The position numbers were made by a program, and so were the translations under genes. Below the pieces are notes generated by a model that saw nothing but the letters and a program-made list of their open reading frames with translations, was not told the origin of the DNA and did not search any database. Below, in pieces: positions 7,695 to 16,147 of a stretch of DNA of 59,991 bases (position 1 is its first letter; each line of letters opens with the position of its first letter). This DNA comes from Kineococcus rubinsiae (lineage in GTDB: Bacteria > Actinomycetota > Actinomycetes > Actinomycetales > Kineococcaceae). Where the stretch lies: positions 1 to 59,991 of the forward strand of contig NZ_VWPY01000026.1 of the NCBI RefSeq assembly GCF_011839805.1. Reading direction: 5' to 3'.

Positions 7695-7777
7695 CCATCG
7701 GTCCTGGCGGTAGCACCTGTGGTCTCCCACGGTTGCTGCGGCGTCGACGAGCCAGGTCTCTCGGCCGCTCTGGATGG
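7695..7777 (-). promoter_or_regulatory. SAM-I (S-box) riboswitch in the sfnG leader
   Basis: Read on the minus strand from 7777, P1 is CCATC (7777-7773) pairing with GATGG (7699-7695). Between them come the conserved S-box elements in order: CCAGAGC, GAGAGACC, TGGCTCGTCGACGCC, the invariant GCAACC, a small GTGG/CCAC hairpin, and AGGTGCTA before the 3' P1 strand. The 3' P1 strand abuts the Shine-Dalgarno sequence GAGAGGA, so control of translation initiation is plausible. The element is compact, about 83 nt. Family identity rests on pattern recognition, not a covariance search. Confidence 0.85.
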
Positions 7778-7865
7778 CGGGCACCACCATAGCCCCCGCC
7801 GGCGCCGCCGGGGGTCCTCACCGCAGATCCGGGCGGGCGGGCGCGGGGACGGCGCCCGGGGGGCC

Positions 7866-8150
7866 TCACGGCTCGACGGGCAGCACCCACGCGAGGGACG
7901 TGCAGGCCACGGCGAGGACGAGCAGCACGAGGACGTCGACGGGCCGCGAGCGCACGGCCAGCGCGCCGGCGACCCGGACGGGCAGGACCAGCCGCAGGAC
8001 GGCCGCGGTGGCGAGGTCCGCGCCGAGCACGACGCCTCCCGCGGTGGGCCCGGCGATCCACGTCAGCGCCAGCGCCAGCGCGACCCCCGCCACGAGGGCG
8101 ACCAGCACCGCGCCGCCGGGGGGTCGCACGCGCTCGGCAGGGTCGGCCAC
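7866..8150 (-). CDS. Small membrane protein, DUF3017-like
   Basis: 94 residues with three hydrophobic segments: about 13-34 (GAVLVALVAGVALALALTWIAG), 37-55 (AGGVVLGADLATAAVLRLV) and 70-90 (PVDVLVLLVLAVACTSLAWVL). The 'R-x-PGG' start and three-helix plan fit DUF3017, an uncharacterised actinobacterial family that commonly lies just downstream of purH and folD. Here purH is also on the minus strand upstream, but a secreted peptidase gene separates them and folD is absent. Function unknown; the family assignment is moderately secure. Confidence 0.65.
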   Translation of the reverse strand: MADPAERVRPPGGAVLVALVAGVALALALTWIAGPTAGGVVLGADLATAAVLRLVLPVRVAGALAVRSRPVDVLVLLVLAVACTSLAWVLPVEP

Positions 8151-8325
8151 GGGGGAAGGCTAGTGCCCGGCGCGGTCGGCCGGAGGGGCGCCGGCACCCC
8201 CGAACGCCACACGAGGGCACGGGCTGCGACGTGTCGTGACGGATGGTCTAGAGCTGGGGCCGCGGAACGCCTACTGTCCGGCGCACCGAGTAGTTGCCCT
8301 GCAGAACCTCCACGGGAGTCACCTC

Positions 8326-10314
8326 TTGCGCCCTCTCCACCGTGCGGTGCTCACCGGCACCGCGGCCGCCCTGGCCGTCCCCCTCTTCGCCTCCGCCGCC
8401 GTCGCGGCCGACACCCCCGGGGTCACGCTGCTCTCCGGCTCCCGGGCCTCCTTCACCGAGACCAGCCGCGCCGTCGCGGACACCCCCGCCGCCACCCCGC
8501 TGTCCCTCACGCTGGACCTGCGGCTGCGCGACGCGGCCGGCGCCGAGGCGCTCGCCGCCGCGGTGTCCGACCCGTCCAGCGCCCAGCACGGCGCGTTCCT
8601 GTCCCCCGCCGAGTACGCGAAGCGCTTCGCGGCGACGGACGCCTCCGTCCGCTCCGTCGTCAGCTACCTGACGTCGAAGGGCGTCCACGTCACCGCGACC
8701 TCGCCGACCAACCGCTACGTGAGCATCGCCGTCACCGCGGCCAAGGCCGAGTCCCTGTTCGGCGTCGACCTCAAGCAGTACGAGGTCGACGGGAAGGTGG
8801 TGCGGGCCAACGCGGCCGAGGTGAAGCTGCCCACGCAGCTGGCCCCGCTCGTCGGTGCGGTGCAGGGCCTCACGCAGGCCCCGGTCACGAAGTCCTCCCC
8901 CGCCCCGCCCAGCCCCGCCTTCGTGAACTCCGGACCCTGCAGCACCTACTTCGGCGAGAAGCTCGCCACGACGCTGCCGACGGCGGACGGCCAGGTCGTG
9001 CCGTACGCACCCTGCGGCTACGTCCCCTCCCAGCTGCGCTCGGCCTACGACGTGCAGAAGGTGCAGAACTCGTCCGCGAAGATCGACGGCCGCGGGGTCA
9101 CCGTCGCCATCGTCGACGCCTACAACTCCCCCACGATCCTCGCCGACGCGAACACCTACGCGACCCGTCACGGCGACAAGCCCTTCGCCAAGGGCCAGTT
9201 CTCCGAGCTCAAGCCCGCGTCCTACACCTACGGCTACGGCTACTCCGACCCGGTCAACGGCGACGACCCCTGCGGCGAGTCCGGCTGGTACGGCGAGGAG
9301 ACCCTCGACGTCGAGGCCGTGCACGGCCTGGCCCCCGGCGCGAAGGTGCTGTTCTCCGGCGCCGCGAGCTGCCAGGACGCCGACATCGACATGGCCGTGC
9401 GCAAGGTCGTCGACGGCCACCTCGCCTCGATCATCAGCAACAGCTACGGCGACACCGGCGAAGACCTCGACCCGGCGAGCATCGGGGCCCAGCACGCGAC
9501 CTTCGTGCAGGCCGCGATCGAGGGCATCGGGGTCTACTTCTCCTCGGGCGACAACGGCGACGAGACGGCGAACACCGGTTCCCGCCAGGTCGACTACCCC
9601 GCCTCGGACCCGTTCGTGACCGCCGTCGGCGGCACCTCGATCGGCATCGACAAGGCCGGCAAGCGCAGCTTCGAGACCGGCTGGTCGACCGGCCGCTCGG
9701 CGCTGGACGCGACGGGGAAGAACTGGACGCCCGCGTTCCCCGGCACCTACCAGTACGGCGGCGGCGGAGGCGTGAGCCAGCTGTTCGCGCAGCCGTCCTA
9801 CCAGCAGGGCGTCGTCCCGGCCTCGATCTCGGAGTACTTCGGCGGTCAGCCCGGCCGCGCGGTGCCCGACGTCTCCGCCATCGGCGACCCGAACACCGGC
9901 ATGCTCGTGGGCCAGACCCAGACCTTCCCCGACGGCTCCGTGAAGTACGGCGAGTACCGCATCGGCGGGACCAGCCTCGCCTCCCCCGTCGTCGCCGGGA
10001 TCATGGCGCTGGGTGACCAGATCGCCGGCCGCCCGCGCGGCTTCGCGAACTACTTCCTCTACGACCTGGCGGGCACCTCGGCCTACCACGACTCGGCGTC
10101 GAAGAAGCTGCGCGCCGTGGTCCGGGTCGACTTCACCAACGGGGTCGACGCCTCGGGCGGCACGACGACGACGCTGCGCTCGATCAACGACAAGCAGTCG
10201 ATCTTCGTCCGCAAGGGCTACGACGACGTGACCGGCGTCGGCCAGCCCAACGGCACGGCGTTCCTGCTCGCGGCCGCGGGCGTCACGCCGACCGGTGGGT
10301 CCACGACCGACTGA
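8326..10314 (+). CDS. Secreted S53-family (sedolisin/kumamolisin-type) serine-carboxyl peptidase
   Basis: 662 residues from TTG 8326. A Sec signal peptide spans about 1-28 (basic start, hydrophobic core, AVAA before the cut). A pro-kumamolisin activation domain covers about 45-205 ('SPAEYAKRF', 'NRYVSIAVTAAKAESLFGV'). The catalytic domain shows Glu324 and Asp328 in GEETLD, the oxyanion Asp409 in SSGDNG and nucleophile Ser550 in GGTSLASP. The Ca-binding end 'GYDDVTGVGQPNG' closes the domain. Sedolisins are acid-active extracellular endopeptidases. TTG was chosen because it puts a normal signal peptide at the N terminus and GGAG lies 8 nt upstream; an in-frame start at 8236 would add 30 atypical residues. 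It interrupts the usual purH-DUF3017 neighbourhood, suggesting insertion. A strong hairpin follows. Confidence 0.92.
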   Translation: MRPLHRAVLTGTAAALAVPLFASAAVAADTPGVTLLSGSRASFTETSRAVADTPAATPLSLTLDLRLRDAAGAEALAAAVSDPSSAQHGAFLSPAEYAKRFAATDASVRSVVSYLTSKGVHVTATSPTNRYVSIAVTAAKAESLFGVDLKQYEVDGKVVRANAAEVKLPTQLAPLVGAVQGLTQAPVTKSSPAPPSPAFVNSGPCSTYFGEKLATTLPTADGQVVPYAPCGYVPSQLRSAYDVQKVQNSSAKIDGRGVTVAIVDAYNSPTILADANTYATRHGDKPFAKGQFSELKPASYTYGYGYSDPVNGDDPCGESGWYGEETLDVEAVHGLAPGAKVLFSGAASCQDADIDMAVRKVVDGHLASIISNSYGDTGEDLDPASIGAQHATFVQAAIEGIGVYFSSGDNGDETANTGSRQVDYPASDPFVTAVGGTSIGIDKAGKRSFETGWSTGRSALDATGKNWTPAFPGTYQYGGGGGVSQLFAQPSYQQGVVPASISEYFGGQPGRAVPDVSAIGDPNTGMLVGQTQTFPDGSVKYGEYRIGGTSLASPVVAGIMALGDQIAGRPRGFANYFLYDLAGTSAYHDSASKKLRAVVRVDFTNGVDASGGTTTTLRSINDKQSIFVRKGYDDVTGVGQPNGTAFLLAAAGVTPTGGSTTD

Positions 10315-10331
10315 CCCACCTCCGCTCGCAC

Positions 10332-10365
10332 CACGGGCCCGTCCGCTGCCGCGGACGGGCCCGTG
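10332..10365. terminator. Perfect hairpin between convergent peptidase and purH genes
   Basis: CACGGGCCCGTCCGC (10332-10346), loop TGCC, GCGGACGGGCCCGTG (10351-10365): a perfect 15-bp stem between convergent genes, 17 nt from each stop codon, so probably a bidirectional terminator. No poly-T tract. Confidence 0.75.
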
Positions 10366-10382
10366 CTGCGTGGCAGGCGGTC

Positions 10383-11987
10383 TCAGTGCGCGAAGTGCCG
10401 CGACCCCGTGAAGTAGAGCGTCACGCCGGCCGCCGCGGCGGCCGCGACGACCTCCGCGTCCCGGATGGACCCGCCGGGCGAGACGATCGCCTTCACGCCC
10501 GCGTCGATGAGGATCTGCGCCCCGTCGGCGAAGGGGAAGAACGCGTCGGAGGCGGCCACGGCGCCCGTGGCACGCTCCGCCCCGGCCCGGTCGACCGCCA
10601 GGCGGCAGGAGTCGACCCGGTTGACCTGACCCATGCCGACGCCGACGGAGGCACCGCCCGCGGCGAGCAGGATCGCGTTGGAGCGCACCGAGCGCACGGC
10701 CCGCCAGGCGAAGGCCAGGTCGGCGAGCGTGGCCTCGTCGGCGGCCTCGCCGCTCACGAGCGCCCACCGGGACGGCTCGTCGCCGCCCGGCTCACCCTCG
10801 GCCGCCTCGACGACCGCGTCGATCCGGTCCAGAGTCTGCACGAGCACCCCGCCGGAGACCTGGCGCCACTCGGTGGCCTGCCGGGCGTAGCCCTCCGGCA
10901 GCTGCAGCAGGCGCACGTTCTTCTTCTGCTGCAGCACCTCCTGGGCCTCCGCGGAGAACCCGGGCGCGATGACGACCTCGGTGAACACGTCGGCGACCTG
11001 CGCCGCCATCGCCGCGGACACCTCGCGGTTGGCGGCGATCACGCCGCCGTAGGCGGACACCGGGTCGCACGCGTGGGCCTTGGCGTGCGCGTCGGCCACG
11101 TCGGAACCCACGGCGATGCCGCAGGGGTTGGCGTGCTTGATGATCGCGACGGCCGGGCCGGTGAAGTCGAACGCCGCCCGCAGCGCGGCGTCGGCGTCCA
11201 CGTAGTTGTTGTACGACATCGCCTTGCCGTGCAGCTGCACCGCCTGCGCGATGCCGGGCACCGAGGTGGGGTCGGAGTAAACGGCGGCCTGCTGGTGGGG
11301 GTTCTCCCCGTAGCGCAGGACGGCCGAGCGGGTCAGCGCGCTGCCCGTCACCGCGGGCCAGCCCTGCTCGTCGTCGGCCAGGGTCTGCTCCGCGAACCAC
11401 CCGGCGACCGCCGTGTCGTAGGCCGCGGTGTGGGCGAACGCCTCGGCCGCGAGGCGGCGGCGGGCGGGCAGGTCGAAACCGCCCGCGGCGACCGCGGCGA
11501 GCACGTCGCCGTAGCGGGCCGGGTCGACGACGACGGCCACGCTCGGGTGGTTCTTCGCCGCGGCGCGGACCATCGACGGCCCGCCGATGTCGATCTGCTC
11601 GACCACGGCGTCGGGTTCCGCGCCCGAGGCGACGGTCTCCGCGAAGGGGTAGAGGTTCACGACGACGAGGTCGAACGCCTCGATCCCGAGGTCCGCGAGC
11701 TGGCGGACGTGGTCGGGCAGCCGCCGGTCGGCGAGGATCCCGGCGTGCACCCGCGGGTGCAGGGTCTTGACCCGCCCGTCCAGGCACTCGGGGAAGCCCG
11801 TGAGCTCCTCCACCGGGGTGACGGGGACGCCGGTCGCGGCGATCCGCGAGGCGGTGGACCCGGTCGAGACGATCGCGACGCCCGCGGCGTGCAGCCCGGC
11901 GGCGAGGTCCTCCAGCCCGGTCTTGTCGTAGACGCTGACCAGCGCCCGCTTCACGGGCTGCTTCTCGGTGCTCGCGGTGTCCGCCAT
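10383..11987 (-). CDS. purH: Bifunctional AICAR transformylase/IMP cyclohydrolase
   Basis: 534 residues, matching PurH from other bacteria. It carries out the last two steps of IMP synthesis: formylation of AICAR with 10-formyl-THF, then ring closure. The N-terminal cyclohydrolase (MGS-like) domain, about 10-200, shows '[11 protein letters not shown]', 'STGSTASRI', '[18 protein letters not shown]' and 'LVVVNLYPF'. The C-terminal transformylase domain shows '[14 protein letters not shown]', '[15 protein letters not shown]', 'KHANPCGIA' (Lys-His catalytic pair) and ends '[12 protein letters not shown]'-like, the canonical PurH terminus. ATG 11987 matches the family N terminus. It lies 74 nt after purN on the same strand, an expected purN-purH operon. 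Confidence 0.97.
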   Translation of the reverse strand: MADTASTEKQPVKRALVSVYDKTGLEDLAAGLHAAGVAIVSTGSTASRIAATGVPVTPVEELTGFPECLDGRVKTLHPRVHAGILADRRLPDHVRQLADLGIEAFDLVVVNLYPFAETVASGAEPDAVVEQIDIGGPSMVRAAAKNHPSVAVVVDPARYGDVLAAVAAGGFDLPARRRLAAEAFAHTAAYDTAVAGWFAEQTLADDEQGWPAVTGSALTRSAVLRYGENPHQQAAVYSDPTSVPGIAQAVQLHGKAMSYNNYVDADAALRAAFDFTGPAVAIIKHANPCGIAVGSDVADAHAKAHACDPVSAYGGVIAANREVSAAMAAQVADVFTEVVIAPGFSAEAQEVLQQKKNVRLLQLPEGYARQATEWRQVSGGVLVQTLDRIDAVVEAAEGEPGGDEPSRWALVSGEAADEATLADLAFAWRAVRSVRSNAILLAAGGASVGVGMGQVNRVDSCRLAVDRAGAERATGAVAASDAFFPFADGAQILIDAGVKAIVSPGGSIRDAEVVAAAAAAGVTLYFTGSRHFAH

Positions 11988-12061
11988 CGGCTCCGGGTGG
12001 TCCTCTCGGGTCGGTGTTGCAGGTCGGTCGTGCGGTGCGGTCGTGCGGTTCGGGGGTGCGC

Positions 12062-12679
12062 TCAGGAGCGTCGGAGCGCGGGGTCGTCGCGCCGCTCGCG
12101 GGCGAGCCGGGAGACGACCTCGACGAGCAGCACGCGCTCGGCCTGCTTGATGCGCTCGTGCAGGCTCGCCTCGTCGTCGCCGGGCAGGACCCGGACGGCC
12201 GCCTGGTCGAGGATCGGGCCCGTGTCGACGCCGGCGTCGACGAGGTGCACGGTGCAGCCGGTGACCCGCACGCCGTGGGCGAGCGCGTCGGGGACGGCGT
12301 GCGCGCCGGGGAAGGCGGGCAGCAGCGCCGGGTGGGTGTTGAGGATGCGCCCGCCGAACGCGTCGAGCAGCGGGGCGCCGACGATCCGCATGAACCCCGC
12401 GAGCACGACGAGCCCCGGGCGGTGCGCCGCGACGGCTTCCGTCAGCGCGCGGTCCCACGCGGCGCGGTCGGCGTGCTCGCGCGGCGGCACGACGAAGGTC
12501 TCGGCCCCGGCGTCGGAGCCCCGGCGCAGCGCGACCGCGTCGGGCCGGTCGGAGCCGACGGCGACGACGGTGAAGGCGGGGTCGTGCGCGTCGAGCAGGG
12601 CCTGCAGCGTCGAGCCCGACCCGGAGGCGAGGACGACGACGCGGACGGGGGCGTCGGGCTGGTCCTCGGGGGGCGGCAC
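12062..12679 (-). CDS. purN: Phosphoribosylglycinamide formyltransferase
   Basis: 205 residues. GART fold with '[18 protein letters not shown]' (GAR phosphate loop), '[33 protein letters not shown]' carrying the catalytic Asn/His of 'NTHPALLP', and the catalytic Asp in '[11 protein letters not shown]'. It transfers formyl from 10-formyl-THF to GAR, purine step 3. GTG 12679 is chosen because the protein then begins just before the first beta strand; no clear ribosome binding site is seen, and an in-frame ATG at 12727 would add 16 residues. It precedes purH on the same strand. In most actinobacteria perM lies directly upstream; here an amino-sugar gene island separates them. Confidence 0.93.
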   Translation of the reverse strand: MPPPEDQPDAPVRVVVLASGSGSTLQALLDAHDPAFTVVAVGSDRPDAVALRRGSDAGAETFVVPPREHADRAAWDRALTEAVAAHRPGLVVLAGFMRIVGAPLLDAFGGRILNTHPALLPAFPGAHAVPDALAHGVRVTGCTVHLVDAGVDTGPILDQAAVRVLPGDDEASLHERIKQAERVLLVEVVSRLARERRDDPALRRS

Positions 12680-12765
12680 GTGCGCACACGATAGTCGCCC
12701 GCGGCCCGGCCACCGGACCGTGGACATCCGACGGGGCGCAGCCGCCCGACCGGAGCCGGGGGCCC

Positions 12766-13683
12766 TCAGCCGCGGCGCCGGCGCTGGGCCCGGCCGCCCG
12801 CGACGACGTGGTCGAGCGGGATGTGCTCGGTGAGCCGGCGCGCCGCGGTGGCCCGGCCGTGGGTCAGCTGCGCGACCCGCACGTAGAGGCAGTCGACGAT
12901 GAGCAGCTGCGAGTGCCGGCTGGCCATGGGGCCGTCGCGGAACCCCGTCGACGACCCCGTCACGGTGAGGCTCACGTCGGCCAGCATCGCCAGCGGCGAG
13001 CCCGGGTCGCGGCTGAGCGCGATGGTCGTCGCGCCGCGCCGCCCCGCCGTCTCGAGAGGTTCGCAGACCTCGCGCGTCGAGCCCGAGTCGGAGATGCCGA
13101 TGGCGACGTCGGCGGCCGTCAGCAGCGCGGCGGAGGTGGTGGCGGCGTGCACCTCGCTCCAGCTGCGGGCCGTGCACCCGATGCTGAACAGCCGCATCTC
13201 CGCGTCGGCGGCCATCGTGGAGCTGCCGCCCACGCCGTAGACGTCGATGCGGCCGGCGCGGGCGATCGCCTGCGCCGCGCGCTCGAGGGCGCGGTGGTCC
13301 AGGGAGCGGACGGTCTCCTGCAGCGCGCGGATGTCGGCCGAGCTGACGACGGCGACGACGCGGTCGAGGTCGTCGCCCTGGAGGATCTCCCCGCCCAGCG
13401 GGGAACCGCCCAGGAACGAGTCGCGGGCCCGGCGGCCGTGCTCGCGGACGAACTCGAGCACCAGCGACTGGTAGCCGTCCAGGCCCAGCGCCTGGCAGAA
13501 CCGCGTGACGGCCGCCTGCGAGGAACCCGCGCGGCGGGCGAGCTCCGCCGCGGAGCACTCCTCGACGAGCCCGGGCTCGGCCAGCACCAGGTCGGCGACC
13601 CGGCGCAGGGACGGCGACAGCGCCGGCCGCACCCGCTCGATGAGCTGGACCGGGTCCTCCTCGCGCACGTGCACCTGCGTCAC
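12766..13683 (-). CDS. MurR/RpiR-family transcriptional regulator with SIS sensor domain
   Basis: 305 residues. The N-terminal HTH_6 domain (about 8-85) shows the family pattern '[19 protein letters not shown]...[30 protein letters not shown]'. The C-terminal SIS sugar-phosphate isomerase fold (about 125-270) shows '[25 protein letters not shown]' and '[32 protein letters not shown]', which bind phosphosugars. GTG 13683 has GGAGGTGGGCGTC upstream. It is divergent from the SIS/ngcEFG/kinase operon, and a two-part inverted repeat lies in the shared promoter region (13782-13826). This strongly suggests that it controls that operon in response to a phosphorylated amino sugar, as MurR does for MurNAc-6-P. 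Confidence 0.9.
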   Translation of the reverse strand: MTQVHVREEDPVQLIERVRPALSPSLRRVADLVLAEPGLVEECSAAELARRAGSSQAAVTRFCQALGLDGYQSLVLEFVREHGRRARDSFLGGSPLGGEILQGDDLDRVVAVVSSADIRALQETVRSLDHRALERAAQAIARAGRIDVYGVGGSSTMAADAEMRLFSIGCTARSWSEVHAATTSAALLTAADVAIGISDSGSTREVCEPLETAGRRGATTIALSRDPGSPLAMLADVSLTVTGSSTGFRDGPMASRHSQLLIVDCLYVRVAQLTHGRATAARRLTEHIPLDHVVAGGRAQRRRRG

Positions 13684-13781
13684 GACGCCCACCTCCGGTT
13701 CGTCCCGCGACTGCGCCCCGCGCCACGACCACCGGGCCGGGAGCCGGATGAGGCGCCCCGCCACATGACGCTCCGGTTACA

Positions 13782-13826
13782 GAAGCCTGAAGTCCTTGAC
13801 ACGGCATCCGGAGACTTGAATGCTTC
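13782..13826. promoter_or_regulatory. Probable RpiR operator over a TTGACA promoter element
   Basis: Two inverted half-sites, GAAGCCTGAAGTC (13782-13794) and GACTTGAATGCTTC (13813-13826), are centred about three helical turns apart. A -35-like TTGACA lies at 13796-13801 between them, reading toward the amino-sugar operon. The placement fits repression by the divergent RpiR protein. Confidence 0.6.
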
Positions 13827-13921
13827 ATCCACCACCACGCTAGAGCGTGAATGAGCGCAACGCAACGACCACGCAGGGGCTGCTCCGCAGGCGCCCCGGT
13901 GACCACGTCTGGAGGATTCCC

Positions 13922-14689
13922 GTGACCGGTTCCGCACCGCACTTCCAGGCGTTCCAGGGGGAGGTCGCGCGCCGGCTGGCCGACATCACCGACGACGCCT
14001 CGGCCGGCGGCCTGGACGAGGCCGTCCGGCTGCTGACGGACTGCGTCGCCGCAGGCGGGGTCGTGCACGCCTTCGGCACCGGGCACTCCGAGGCGTTCGC
14101 CATGGAGATGGCCGGGCGCGCCGGCGGGCTCATCCCGACCAACAAGATCGCCCTGCGCGACGCCGTCCTCGTCGGCTCCCACGAGCTGCGCGAGCTGTTC
14201 GGCGAGCCGCCGCTGGAGCGCGACCCGGACATCGCCGCGGACCTGTTCGCGACGGTCGAGCGCGAGGAGCACGACGTCTTCGTCATCGCCTCGAACTCCG
14301 GCGTCAACGGCTCGATCGTCGGTCTCGCCCTGCTGGCCAAGGAGCACGGGCACCCCGTCATCGCCGTGACCAGCCTGCTGCACACGGCGGCCGTGCCGGC
14401 CCTGCACCCCAGCGGGCTGCGGCTCAGCGAGGTCGCCGACGTGGTGCTCGACAACCGGGCCCCGCTGGGCGACGCGACCCTGGACTCGATCGGGGACGTG
14501 ACCGTGGGCGCCGTCTCCTCCATCACCTCCGCCTACCTGGCGCAGCTGCTGACCATCGCCACCACCGCGGCCCTCACGGCCGCCGGGGCCGAGGCCCCGC
14601 TGTACGTCTCCGCCAACGTGCCCGGCGGCCACGACCGCAACCTCGGGTTCGAGGCCCGCTACGGGACCCGCATCCGTCGTTCCGCCTGA
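13922..14689 (+). CDS. SIS-domain protein (UPF0309-type phosphosugar binding)
   Basis: 255 residues, one SIS domain. The phosphosugar-binding segments 'GGVVHAFGTGHSEAFAMEMAGRAGG' and 'EHDVFVIASNSGVNGSIVGLALLAKEHGHPVIAVTSL' are plain; 'LRDAVLVGSHELRELFGEP' lies between them. It resembles the uncharacterised UPF0309 group and is distantly like MurQ and GmhA; the MurQ etherase motif is not obvious. GTG 13922 is set by GGAGG at 13911-13915. It is the first gene of the operon with NgcEFG-like transporter and a BadF-type kinase, so it probably acts on the phosphorylated product of that kinase, as isomerase or etherase. No nagA or nagB is present, making its role worth testing. Confidence 0.85.
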   Translation: MTGSAPHFQAFQGEVARRLADITDDASAGGLDEAVRLLTDCVAAGGVVHAFGTGHSEAFAMEMAGRAGGLIPTNKIALRDAVLVGSHELRELFGEPPLERDPDIAADLFATVEREEHDVFVIASNSGVNGSIVGLALLAKEHGHPVIAVTSLLHTAAVPALHPSGLRLSEVADVVLDNRAPLGDATLDSIGDVTVGAVSSITSAYLAQLLTIATTAALTAAGAEAPLYVSANVPGGHDRNLGFEARYGTRIRRSA

Positions 14690-14725
14690 CCCGTCCCTGC
14701 TGAACCGATCGAAACGAGGAGAACC

Positions 14726-16147
14726 GTGAGCCGCGAGACCGAGATCGTCCCCACCGCCGTCGCCCGCCGTCGCTTCCTGCGACTGGCGACCTTCGGCGTC
14801 GCCCTGCCCGTCGGCCTCTCGGCCTGCGCGGCGGGCGGCAGCTCCTCCGGCGACGCGTCGTCGGCCCCGCCGGCCGGAGAGGTGAGCGAGGACAACCCCT
14901 TCGGTGTCGCGAAGGACTCCACCGTCGACGCCGTCATCTTCGACGGCGGCTACGGCACCGACTACGTCACCTTCGCCTCGGCCGCGTACACCGCCGCCCA
15001 CGGCGGCGAGGTGAAGGTCACCCCGTCCACCCAGATCTCGCAGCAGATGCAGCCGCGCTTCGTCGGCGGCAACCCGCCGGACCTGCTCGACAACTCCGGG
15101 GCGAACCTCATCGGCCTGGCCACGATCGCCGCGCAGCTCACGGACCTCACGTCGCTGGTCGACGCCAAGAACCTCGAGGGCACCGTCATCAAGGACTCCC
15201 TGTACCCGGGGATGCTCGCCGACGACATGTACGACGGCAAGATGGTGCAGCTGAACTACGTCCTCACCGTCTACGGCCTCTGGTACTCCAAGACGCTCTT
15301 CGACGCCAACGGCTGGACCCCGCCGACCACGTGGGCCGAGGCGCTCGCACTGGGCGAGAAGGTCAAGGCCGCCGGCAAGTACCTCTTCTGCTGGGGCAAG
15401 GAGGCGGCCACGTACTACCTGACGCTGGCCATCGACTCCGCCATCAAGGAGGGCGGCGACGACGTCCGCAAGGCCCTGGGCAACCTCGAGGCCGACTGCT
15501 GGAGCCTGCCCGCCGTGCAGGCCGTCCTGACCGCCATGGGCACGGCCGTCTCCTCCGGCTACTTCCGCCCGGGCGGCGCCGGCACGCAGTTCACCGCGGC
15601 GCAGGCGCAGTGGAGCCAGGCCCAGGAGGCCGTGCTCTACCCCTCGGGCTCGTGGATCGAGAACGAGATGAAGGACCAGACGGCCGCCGACTTCCAGATG
15701 ACCGGCATCCCCGCCCCGGCGGCCACCGCGTCGGCCTCCAAGCCCGCCGAGGCCCTGCACGCCAGCGCCGGTGAGCCCTTCGTCGTGCCGAGCAAGGCGA
15801 AGAACGCCGCCGGCGGCCTCGAGACGCTGCGCATCATGCTGTCGAAGGAGGCGGCGACGAACTTCGCCAAGACCAAGCTGTCCTCGACCATCGTCAAGGA
15901 CACCGTGCCCTCCGACGCGTTCGGCTCCACGGCGCTGGCCTCGCAGGTGGCCATGCTGGACAAGGCCGGCGAGGACTCGTTCACGCACAACTTCGTCGAC
16001 ATCTACGGTCTGAACACCGACATGCTCGTCGTCTGGAACAGCTTCCTGTCCGGCGAGCTGGACGTCGCGGGCCTCACCTCGGGCATGCAGGACATCACCG
16101 ACAAGGTGCGCGAGGACGACTCCGTGGTGAAGGTCTCGGTGAGCTGA
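14726..16147 (+). CDS. ngcE: Amino-sugar ABC transporter solute-binding lipoprotein, NgcE-like
   Basis: 473 residues. The N terminus has a twin-arginine motif RRRFLRL at 14-20 and a lipobox LSAC with lipidated Cys34, so it is probably exported folded by Tat and anchored outside. A Ser/Gly/Ala linker follows, then a family-1 sugar-binding fold ('VDAVIFDGGYGTDYVTFASAAYTA', 'PRFVGGNPPDLLDNSGANL', 'YGLWYSKTLFDANGWTPPTTWAEALALGEKVKAAG', 'AVLYPSGSWIENEM'). These segments are characteristic of NgcE, the N-acetylglucosamine/chitobiose-binding protein of Streptomyces. GTG 14726 has ACGAGGAGAA upstream. Permease genes follow directly. No ATPase subunit is encoded nearby, as in the streptomycete system, which relies on a shared MsiK ATPase. 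Confidence 0.88.
   Translation: MSRETEIVPTAVARRRFLRLATFGVALPVGLSACAAGGSSSGDASSAPPAGEVSEDNPFGVAKDSTVDAVIFDGGYGTDYVTFASAAYTAAHGGEVKVTPSTQISQQMQPRFVGGNPPDLLDNSGANLIGLATIAAQLTDLTSLVDAKNLEGTVIKDSLYPGMLADDMYDGKMVQLNYVLTVYGLWYSKTLFDANGWTPPTTWAEALALGEKVKAAGKYLFCWGKEAATYYLTLAIDSAIKEGGDDVRKALGNLEADCWSLPAVQAVLTAMGTAVSSGYFRPGGAGTQFTAAQAQWSQAQEAVLYPSGSWIENEMKDQTAADFQMTGIPAPAATASASKPAEALHASAGEPFVVPSKAKNAAGGLETLRIMLSKEAATNFAKTKLSSTIVKDTVPSDAFGSTALASQVAMLDKAGEDSFTHNFVDIYGLNTDMLVVWNSFLSGELDVAGLTSGMQDITDKVREDDSVVKVSVS

Noticed and set aside
8236-8325. Upstream start for the S53 peptidase
   Set aside because: It would put 30 polar residues before the signal peptide; TTG at 8326 gives a standard secretory N terminus with GGAG upstream.
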